From: RQOF01 sp964461135 | GTDB lineage: Bacteria; Calditrichota; Calditrichia; RBG-13-44-9 | DNA: 61,134 bases | Assembly: GCA_964461135.1 (NCBI GenBank) | Contig: CAYWTB010000020.1 | Span: 1 to 61,134, forward strand | Direction: 5' to 3' | Shown here: positions 26,201-33,346 of the stretch, piece by piece | Layout: each line of letters opens with the position of its first letter | Numbering within the stretch: the first letter of the stretch is position 1 | Made by a program: the position numbers and the translations under genes | Notes under the pieces: model-generated | The model's database searches: none | The model's input: the letters and a program-made list of their open reading frames with translations, nothing else | Told to the model about the DNA's origin: nothing

Positions 26201-29200
26201 ATGACGTCATTCGTTCATCTTCATGTACACAGTTATTACAGCCTGCTGGACGGCACCATAAGCCCGGAAGAGTTGGTGCAGCAGGCCAGAAAATTTAAGC
26301 TGAAGCATCTGGCCCTGACCGACCATAACGCTTTATACGGGGCAGTGGAATTCTACCGGCTGGCCAGGCAGGAGGGTATTCATCCGATTATCGGAACCGA
26401 AGTTACCCTCACCGATCAATCCACGCTGGTTCTGCTGGTCAAAGATGAGACCGGTTACCAGAACCTCTGCCGGCTGCTGTCAGTGGGACATCTGCGGGGA
26501 GGTCATCTGGGTTTTAAGCTGGAACTGAAAGACGTTCAGCGCCACAAAAGCGGACTCATTGTGTTATCCGGCGGCCAGAAGGGCAAGATCTGGCAACTGG
26601 CCAGGAAACGGAACATCCCGGATGCTCAGACCCATTGCCGCCGGATGAAAAATACGTTTGGCAGTGATTTTTACATCGAAATTCAGCAGTTCGCTCCCAA
26701 TGATTTTCTGCATAATGTGCGCTTGAGGGATTTAGCCCTGCAGCACGACATTCCCCTGATTGCTACTAATGATGTGCACTTTCTGTCTCCACAGGACTGG
26801 ACCGTGCGGCGCTTATTGCACGCCATCGATCAGAATACACTCATAGATAAAATCACCACCGCCGGCAGCGAGGCAAGCTATTTCAGGACAGCCGAGGAGA
26901 TGCGTAAAATATTTGTCAAGTTTCCCGGGGCACTGGCAAACAGCGAGAAAATTGCACAATCCTGCCGTTTCGAATTCTCCCTGGGGAAATCGGTATTTCC
27001 CAGGATCGATCTGCCGGAGGGCGAAACCAGTTTTTCCTATCTCTGGAAAATGGTTTTTGACGGCGCCCGGCAGCGGTATCGCCCCCTCACCAAAGAATTT
27101 ATCAACCGCCTGAGCTATGAGCTGAACACCATCAATGAGCTGGGCTTCTCGGATTACTTTATTATTGTGAAAGATATTGTTGATTTCTGTCATAAGCAGG
27201 CCATTCCCTGTGTGGGCAGAGGTTCAGCAGGAGATAGCGTGGTATCCTATGTGCTGGGAATTACCCAGGTAGATCCTTTACGTTACAATCTTTATTTTGA
27301 ACGGTTTTTAAATCCGGATCGTACCGATCCTCCCGATATCGACCTGGATATCTGCTGGAAGAACCGGGACCGGGTGCTGGAATATGTTTACAAGAAATAT
27401 GGTGAAGACCGCACGGCCATGATCTGCACCTTTAACACTTTTCAGTTGCGCTCATCCATCCGGGATGTGGCCAGGGCCTTCGGTTTTCCGGAAGATGAGA
27501 TCAGTGCCATCACCAAGTATCTGCCCCACTATGGTGTAAGCCAGCTGGCCCAGGCCATTGAGCAGGTTCCCGAATGCCGGGACCTGCAGAAGAACGCGGC
27601 TGTTTTCGAGCATGTGCTGAAGATCTCACAGCGTATCGCCGATTTCCCCCGGCATCAGTCCATCCACCCCGGAGGCGTATTGATTGCACCGGATCGCATT
27701 ACCGATTATACCCCCCTGCAGGTAGCCGGAAAAGGTATTGTGGTCTCTCATTATGATATGTATTCCACCGAACCGCTGGGTCTGGTAAAGATGGATCTCC
27801 TGGGAGTAAGATCTTTAAGCATTGTCACAGACTGTCTTCGGGCAGTCACCCGGCAATACCGGGCCTGGCAGGGGGAGGCACCGGAAGTAATGCCGCCCTC
27901 TTCCGGGGCATCAGAGTCCCCGGCCGCAGGCGAACTGCCTTATACTTTCCCGCACCAGCACCCCCGGCCAGCAGAGAAAAACCAGCCGTCAGACGATATT
28001 TACCGTTTTGATATCCGCGCCGGGAAAATTATCCGGGAAGACCGGAAAACCTATCTTACCCCGCGGCGTTTTCCATTTCTGGATAATCAAAAAAAACATC
28101 TTTCCCCGCTGGATTTACGGGTCATTCCGGAAAACGATCCCAATGTGATTGAGCTGTTACGATCCGGGTTGAGCCTGGGGTGTTTCCAGACGGAGAGCCC
28201 GGGGATGCGGGGCCTGCTGAAAAAAATGCAGATTGAAGGGGTGGATGATGTGATCACGGCAGTAGCGTTGATTCGTCCCGGAGCAGCCAACAGCGGCATG
28301 AAAGACCAGTACATTCAGCGCCGGGCAGGACTTGCCGAGGTGGAATACATCCATCCTTCGCTCCGTCCTGTTTTACAGGATACCTTCGGAAATATTATCT
28401 ACCAGGAACAGGTAATGCAGGTGGCGGCAGAAGTGGCGGGGTTTACGCTCTCCCAGGCCGATGTCCTGCGCAAGGCCATGACCAAATCCCGCGACCGTAA
28501 AATCCTGCTGGGCATGCAGGATGATTTCATGAGGGGTGCCAGGAAAAAGGGATTAACGGAGAAACAGGCGGAAGAGGTCTGGTTATTCATGGCAAATTTT
28601 GTGGGTTACGGATTCAACAAAGCCCATTCGGCAACCTACGGCATGATTGCCTATCAGACCGCCTATCTGAAATATTATTTTCCGGTACATTACATGACGG
28701 CGGTGCTTAATAACCATGGCGGCTTCTACTCAAAAGCCGCCTATGTTGAAGAATGCCGGCGGATGGGCATTCACCTGCGGCCACCGGATGTCAATACTTC
28801 CGAACGCGAATTCACTGCTGATGGACATGCTATCCGGGTGGGACTGGACATGGTATTCGAACTCACCGATAAGACCAGGGAACGGATTGTGGAACAAAGA
28901 AGACGAGGACCTTTCCGGGATTATTATGATTTTGTTCAGCGGGTTCAGCCACGGGAAACAGAAGTCAAAAACCTCATCAAATGCGGGGCACTGCGTTCAT
29001 TGCATCCAAATGAACCTCATCTGATGATTACAAACAAACTTTACTTCGCCAATAAACGAAACCGGAATTTAACCGAAGCATTGCTGCAAAATATTAACCT
29101 GCTGCCCTACAACCGTTATCAGAGATTAATGAACGAAATGGAAATCCTGGATTTTACCGTCACAGATCATCCCCTGGGTTTATTCGAGGATAAAATAGAC

Positions 29201-29575
29201 TGGGGACTCGTGTGCACTTCTTTCGAGCTGGAAAATCATAAGGGAGAAAAAATTACCTTCGCCGGCTGGCTGGTCACCAGCCGGCGGGTGAAAACTCAGA
29301 ACAGGGAATATATGAAATTTTTGACGCTGGAAGACCGTTACGGTTTGTGTGAAGCGGTCATGTTCCCCGGATCATACAATGAATTTGGGCATCTGGTGAA
29401 GGGATACGGCCCCTATCTGGTAAAAGGCACCGTTCAATCCCGCCTGCCGGGTGAAGCGAATCTGCTGGTGGAAGAAATAGCCGTTGTTCAACTGGAAAAA
29501 AAGGAACTGGAAGAAAAACTGCAGCACACTGACCTGGAAAAAGATCCGGCCCGGTATCATGAATGGTCTGGCTGA
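26201..29575 (+). CDS. dnaE2: DnaE-type DNA polymerase, error-prone DnaE2/ImuC-like
   Basis: 1124 aa. Domain order: PHP (VHLHVHSYYSLLDG, LTDHNALYG), palm with Asp379/381/383 in DPPDIDLDI and Asp532 in VKMDLLG, fingers (NFVGYGFNKAHSATYG), helix-hairpin-helix region, and a C-terminal OB fold (ITFAGWLVTSRRVKT, KFLTLEDRYG). It stops soon after the OB fold and so lacks the tau-binding tail of replicative DnaE1, a hallmark of DnaE2/ImuC. Between Asp532 and the FQTESPGM motif is an extra low-complexity insert of about 80 residues (about 556-634, Pro/Gln/His-rich). With lexA and the Y-family polymerase nearby, a mutagenic repair role is likely; replicative use cannot be fully excluded. Confidence 0.85.
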   Translation: MTSFVHLHVHSYYSLLDGTISPEELVQQARKFKLKHLALTDHNALYGAVEFYRLARQEGIHPIIGTEVTLTDQSTLVLLVKDETGYQNLCRLLSVGHLRGGHLGFKLELKDVQRHKSGLIVLSGGQKGKIWQLARKRNIPDAQTHCRRMKNTFGSDFYIEIQQFAPNDFLHNVRLRDLALQHDIPLIATNDVHFLSPQDWTVRRLLHAIDQNTLIDKITTAGSEASYFRTAEEMRKIFVKFPGALANSEKIAQSCRFEFSLGKSVFPRIDLPEGETSFSYLWKMVFDGARQRYRPLTKEFINRLSYELNTINELGFSDYFIIVKDIVDFCHKQAIPCVGRGSAGDSVVSYVLGITQVDPLRYNLYFERFLNPDRTDPPDIDLDICWKNRDRVLEYVYKKYGEDRTAMICTFNTFQLRSSIRDVARAFGFPEDEISAITKYLPHYGVSQLAQAIEQVPECRDLQKNAAVFEHVLKISQRIADFPRHQSIHPGGVLIAPDRITDYTPLQVAGKGIVVSHYDMYSTEPLGLVKMDLLGVRSLSIVTDCLRAVTRQYRAWQGEAPEVMPPSSGASESPAAGELPYTFPHQHPRPAEKNQPSDDIYRFDIRAGKIIREDRKTYLTPRRFPFLDNQKKHLSPLDLRVIPENDPNVIELLRSGLSLGCFQTESPGMRGLLKKMQIEGVDDVITAVALIRPGAANSGMKDQYIQRRAGLAEVEYIHPSLRPVLQDTFGNIIYQEQVMQVAAEVAGFTLSQADVLRKAMTKSRDRKILLGMQDDFMRGARKKGLTEKQAEEVWLFMANFVGYGFNKAHSATYGMIAYQTAYLKYYFPVHYMTAVLNNHGGFYSKAAYVEECRRMGIHLRPPDVNTSEREFTADGHAIRVGLDMVFELTDKTRERIVEQRRRGPFRDYYDFVQRVQPRETEVKNLIKCGALRSLHPNEPHLMITNKLYFANKRNRNLTEALLQNINLLPYNRYQRLMNEMEILDFTVTDHPLGLFEDKIDWGLVCTSFELENHKGEKITFAGWLVTSRRVKTQNREYMKFLTLEDRYGLCEAVMFPGSYNEFGHLVKGYGPYLVKGTVQSRLPGEANLLVEEIAVVQLEKKELEEKLQHTDLEKDPARYHEWSG

Positions 29576-29609
29576 GGGGAAAGACGGATGCTGGATACCG
29601 GAGACAGAA

Positions 29610-29640
29610 GGCTAAAGGAAAAAGGTTAAAGGATAAAGGC
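29610..29640. repeat. Heptanucleotide tandem repeat (GGNNAAA family)
   Basis: Four 7-base units GGCTAAA, GGAAAAA, GGTTAAA, GGATAAA followed by GGC, filling the gap between the 3' ends of the convergent dnaE2-like and K+ transporter genes. Confidence 0.6.
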
Positions 29641-31398
29641 TCAGCCTACCATCACATTTTCCGAGGGATACGTGTAATGATAAGTTTCTTTAGGACTGGT
29701 GATGGCCAGAGAAATGGTTAGAGCACCCAGGCGTCCGAAAAACATCAGAATTGTAATAACAATCTTCCCCGAAAGAGATAAGAAAGGAGTAATCCCCCGC
29801 GAAAGTCCCACTGTTCCGAATGCAGAAACAGCCTCAAAAGAAATATCGATCAGAGAATGCACTTCAGAAAAGCTGAGTATGATTATACAGCCTATAACAA
29901 AAACAATGGAAAAAAGGAAGATAACAATTGATCGATTCAGCACAGTAAACGGAATATTTTTTTTAAACAATTCCACCCGGTTTCTCCCTCTCATGACCGA
30001 CCAGACTCCCGCCACCAGAATTCCTGCGGTGGTCGTTTTTATCCCACCTCCGGTTGAGCCGGGAGATGCACCAATAAACATCAGGATCATGAAGAAAAGA
30101 GCAGTAGGAATGGAAATAGCAGCCGTGTCTAAAGTGTTGAATCCAGCTGTTCTGGTGGTTACGGATTGAAAAAAGGCATTAACCACCTTTTGTGGCCAGC
30201 TTAATCCGGAAAGCGTGAGGGAATTTTCAGTCAGCAGGTAAAAAAGAAATCCGGACAGGATCAGAAAGCCTGATATTCCCAGAACCAGCCGCGACTGAAC
30301 TGACAGCCACTTGCCCGGCCTGAGTCCGGAGAAAAACCGGAAACTGAAAATATTTACAATTACCGGAAACCCCAATCCTCCAAAGATAATCAGTGTGGCA
30401 ACTGTAAGCACCACCAGATAGTTCTCATGATAATTCATCAGATTTAGGGAGTTCAGAGAAAATCCGGCATTGCAAAAGGCGGAAACCGAATGGAACACAG
30501 CAGAATAAATCCTTTCCTGTATGGTAGCAAAGTGTCCCTGAAATCCGATAAAGAGCAGGGTGGCTCCCAGGGTTTCCATGACAATCGTAAATATGATGGT
30601 GGACGTCAGCAAGCGGTAAATAATATCCATACTTTCATAGTTCAGAATATCCCGCATCATCAGTCTTTCACGCAGACTAATGTTCCGGCCCAGAATCAGT
30701 GCAAAGAATGAAGCATAGCTCATAATTCCCAGGGCTCCGATCTGTATCAGGCCCAGTACAATCAGTTGCCCCATGATACTGAGGTAATGACCGGTGTCAA
30801 CCACCACCAGTCCGGTGACACATGTGGCACTGGTGGAGGTAAACAGAGCATCCATGAATGACATGGTATTCCCCGGTTTTACCGCATGGGGTAACATAAG
30901 TAATCCTGTTCCCGTGGATATGATGAATAAAAAACTAAGCAGAAGAACCTGGGCAGGGTGGAAACGATAAGAGGCAATTTTCTGGTTAAGGGCAATTCCA
31001 TGAGAAATGATTGACAACAGGATAAATATCTGAAAACCGATAATATAAACTTTTGATATTTTAACAATTCCTACGCCCCGTAAAAAGTCCCCAAAAGAGT
31101 GCATACCCAGGAACCTGATGAAGAAGATGGTTTGAACAAGAACCAGCACAACCAGTAAATAATTAAACCAATGACTCTTCAGGTACTGAAATCGGTCATA
31201 AACCAGATACAATTTTACCAGGGAATAAAATATAAAATACAGGATAATAAAAAAATCAAGCAGTTCAATCATGACCTCTTCCCGCAAAGAAAGGTCGAAA
31301 CCATGTTCAATAATGAGTGTAGCCAGGGCACAGAAAGCTACAAAGGCAAATATAATGTTCAAGGCCTTAACCACTGCAGGATTTCTGAACTCTTCCAT
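29641..31398 (-). CDS. TrkH/KtrB family K+ transporter with N-terminal membrane extension
   Basis: 585 aa, longer than typical KtrB (about 450). The first about 150 residues contain four extra hydrophobic helices (IIFAFVAFCALATLII, FFIILYFIFYSLVKLYLV, WFNYLLVVLVLVQTIFFI, VYIIGFQIFILLSII). The TrkH core follows, with four pore loops carrying the selectivity-filter Gly: TSTSATCVTGL, HSVSAFCNAGFS, QSVTTRTAGFN, EAVSAFGTVGLS. It imports K+ driven by ion gradients and normally needs a cytosolic RCK partner (TrkA/KtrA), which is not in this window. Convergent with the polymerase gene. Confidence 0.92.
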   Translation of the reverse strand: MEEFRNPAVVKALNIIFAFVAFCALATLIIEHGFDLSLREEVMIELLDFFIILYFIFYSLVKLYLVYDRFQYLKSHWFNYLLVVLVLVQTIFFIRFLGMHSFGDFLRGVGIVKISKVYIIGFQIFILLSIISHGIALNQKIASYRFHPAQVLLLSFLFIISTGTGLLMLPHAVKPGNTMSFMDALFTSTSATCVTGLVVVDTGHYLSIMGQLIVLGLIQIGALGIMSYASFFALILGRNISLRERLMMRDILNYESMDIIYRLLTSTIIFTIVMETLGATLLFIGFQGHFATIQERIYSAVFHSVSAFCNAGFSLNSLNLMNYHENYLVVLTVATLIIFGGLGFPVIVNIFSFRFFSGLRPGKWLSVQSRLVLGISGFLILSGFLFYLLTENSLTLSGLSWPQKVVNAFFQSVTTRTAGFNTLDTAAISIPTALFFMILMFIGASPGSTGGGIKTTTAGILVAGVWSVMRGRNRVELFKKNIPFTVLNRSIVIFLFSIVFVIGCIIILSFSEVHSLIDISFEAVSAFGTVGLSRGITPFLSLSGKIVITILMFFGRLGALTISLAITSPKETYHYTYPSENVMVG

Positions 31399-31791
31399 GT
31401 TTTTATCCCGATCTGTTATAACCTATTTTATACATAATCTTTCACATAAAACCGCAAGGGTACGGAGATTATTTAAGTTAGATTAACCCTTCATATTTTA
31501 GAGCGATCAGTAAATATAGAAAGTATTAAATCCCATTTTTACACTATATTGTTTTCTTTGATACTTAGTGTGATGAATTTTTCAGATTAAATAATAAAAA
31601 GCTTCAAAATTAAAATCAAGCCGAACAAATTTAAACGTATGGAGTAATTACCGGTAGTACATTTTACCAAATTTAAGATATTTTCGTGGAAGAGTATATC
31701 TGAATAAATGTTAAAAAATAAGAACGATGGGAGATTGACAAATCGATTATTTTATACTAATATGTAATATGGTAAAGATGAGGAACCAGCC
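31399..31791 (+). promoter_or_regulatory. Divergent intergenic region with amrS promoter
   Basis: About 390 bp, AT-rich, no ORF seen. For the plus-strand gene, TTGACA (31735-31740) and TAATAT (31758-31763) are separated by 17 bases, a good sigma-70 promoter giving a roughly 20-base leader before the GTG start. The remaining part presumably holds the promoter of the K+ transporter. Confidence 0.6.
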
Positions 31792-32799
31792 GTGCAAGAT
31801 GCTTTGTTCTATAAAAATTTGAATAGCGGACGGGTGGAATGTTATCTTTGTCCCCATTACTGCAAGTTGAAAGCGGGACAAATCGGTTTTTGTCGTGTGC
31901 GCAAGAATGTCGATGGGAAACTCAAAAGTCTGGTTTATGGAAAACCATATGTGGTAAATGTTGATCCCATAGAAAAGAAGCCACTTTATCATTTTCTGCC
32001 GGGCACAAAAATATTGTCAATCGGGACGGCGGGATGTAATATGGCATGTAAATACTGTCAGAATTGTGATCTTTCAGCAACTCAATATCAGGAATCCCGC
32101 GCTATTGATCTGCCTCCGGAACGTGTTGCTCAACTGGCAGTCCATTATGAATCCAGCAGTATTGCCTATACCTACAATGAACCCACAATTTATGCAGAAT
32201 ATGCAATGGACTGTGCTGCAATGGGCAGGAAAATGAATCTTAAAAATGTCATGGTAACAAATGGATATATAAACCCGGAGGCAATCGATAAGGTTTATGA
32301 AAATATTGACGCTGCCAACGTTGACCTTAAAGCGTTCAATGAAAATTTTTATACCAAACAGACCTTGTCCCACCTTCAACCGGTCCTCTACTGCTTAAAA
32401 CACTTGAAAGAATTGAACAAATGGGTGGAAATTACCACACTGGTTATACCGGGCTATAATGATGACGAAAATGAAATTATCTCCATGTGTAAATGGATTA
32501 TTGAAGAATTGAGTCCCCTGGTACCTTTACACCTGACAGCATTTCATCCGAATTATCAATTCTCCCATGTGCCGGCGACCACACCCAGTCAATTGATGAA
32601 ATTACATAAACTGGCCCGGGATGCAGGGTTGAAATATGTTTATGTCGGAAATATCGGACAAAATGATGCTTCAAATACCTATTGCCATAACTGTTCTGCC
32701 CTGCTGATAAAAAGGTCCTGGTACCATAACCAAATAGTAAATCTGGCCGACGGGAGATGTACCAGGTGCAATTCAAACATCCCCGGAATATTCAATTAA
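31792..32799 (+). CDS. amrS: AmmeMemoRadiSam system radical SAM enzyme
   Basis: 335 aa, GTG start with GATGAGG upstream. The N-terminal Cys-rich motif CYLCPHYCKLKAGQIGFC and the radical SAM triad Cys82-x3-Cys86-x2-Cys89 (CNMACKYC) are intact. The family YNEPTIYAEYAMD segment and a C-terminal zinc-ribbon-like tail (YCHNCSALLIKR, CTRCNSNIPG) complete it. Related to pyruvate formate-lyase activases. The Memo and AMMECR1 partners that define the three-gene system are not in this window. The biological substrate is not settled. Monocistronic, with a strong terminator. Confidence 0.93.
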   Translation: MQDALFYKNLNSGRVECYLCPHYCKLKAGQIGFCRVRKNVDGKLKSLVYGKPYVVNVDPIEKKPLYHFLPGTKILSIGTAGCNMACKYCQNCDLSATQYQESRAIDLPPERVAQLAVHYESSSIAYTYNEPTIYAEYAMDCAAMGRKMNLKNVMVTNGYINPEAIDKVYENIDAANVDLKAFNENFYTKQTLSHLQPVLYCLKHLKELNKWVEITTLVIPGYNDDENEIISMCKWIIEELSPLVPLHLTAFHPNYQFSHVPATTPSQLMKLHKLARDAGLKYVYVGNIGQNDASNTYCHNCSALLIKRSWYHNQIVNLADGRCTRCNSNIPGIFN

Positions 32800-32827
32800 A
32801 CGCAAAACATATTTCGATTTGTCGATG

Positions 32828-32862
32828 AAACGCCTTTCCCGATCCGAAAAGGCGTTTTTTTA
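32828..32862 (+). terminator. Rho-independent terminator after amrS
   Basis: 10 bp stem AAACGCCTTT / AAAGGCGTTT (32828-32857) followed by a run of T. It insulates the lon block downstream. Confidence 0.9.
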
Positions 32863-32919
32863 TTTCCATACGGAATGCTAATCGTACATACAATATTGGC
32901 AGTCCTGAAATTCGTATTT

Positions 32920-32951
32920 AATATGTCATAAAGTGTCATTTGCGACATATT
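32920..32951 (+). promoter_or_regulatory. Inverted repeat, candidate activator site upstream of the lon block
   Basis: AATATGTC-N16-GACATATT, a perfect 8 bp inverted repeat with an additional TGTCA inside. It is centred about 125 bp upstream of the predicted start of the sigma-54-like promoter, the normal distance for a bacterial enhancer-binding protein. Confidence 0.5.
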
Positions 32952-33037
32952 GACAGATTGATATTATACAAACAAGGGAGATGATATACAAAACTATCTC
33001 ATTATTTATATTATACTTAAATCATTGTTCTAATCTT

Positions 33038-33053
33038 TGGCACTGAATTTGTA
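33038..33053 (+). promoter_or_regulatory. Sigma-54-like promoter of the small membrane protein-lon-cbpA block
   Basis: TGGCAC-N5-TTGTA matches the sigma-54 consensus TGGCAC-N5-TTGCW with one change (GT for GC at -12) and the correct 10-base GG to G(C) spacing. The start point would be near 33063, giving a 20-base leader that includes the AAAGGAG ribosome site. A sigma-70 alternative (TTGGCA-N19-TATAAT) over the same bases has a poor spacer. Confidence 0.45.
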
Positions 33054-33083
33054 CCATGACTTATAATGAAAAAGGAGAATTAA

Positions 33084-33323
33084 ATGCTGAGATTCATTTT
33101 GAGTTCATTTTATCCCGGATCAAATTTTGCTGCCGGGAATTTATTACTGGCGGGGATAGTTTCTCTGCTGACAGGTTTTTTAATAATTCTGGTTCCCGAA
33201 ATACTGATTGCTTTTATTGCCAGTATATTTTTATTAATAGGCTCTGCATTAATTTACTGGAGCTGGAAAATTAAAAAACAATCTAACAATCCATATGAAA
33301 TAAAAATTAAGATTAATGAATAG
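33084..33323 (+). CDS. Small two-helix membrane protein upstream of lon
   Basis: 79 aa, AAAGGAG seven bases before the ATG. Two hydrophobic helices (about 18-35, LLLAGIVSLLTGFLIILV, and 38-60) and a charged C-terminus facing the cytoplasm. I recognise no family. It is the first gene after the sigma-54-like promoter and 23 bp before lon, so it is probably co-expressed with the protease and may serve in an envelope stress response. Confidence 0.7.
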   Translation: MLRFILSSFYPGSNFAAGNLLLAGIVSLLTGFLIILVPEILIAFIASIFLLIGSALIYWSWKIKKQSNNPYEIKIKINE

Positions 33324-33346
33324 AGAAAGAGAGAAAGGTGAAGGAC

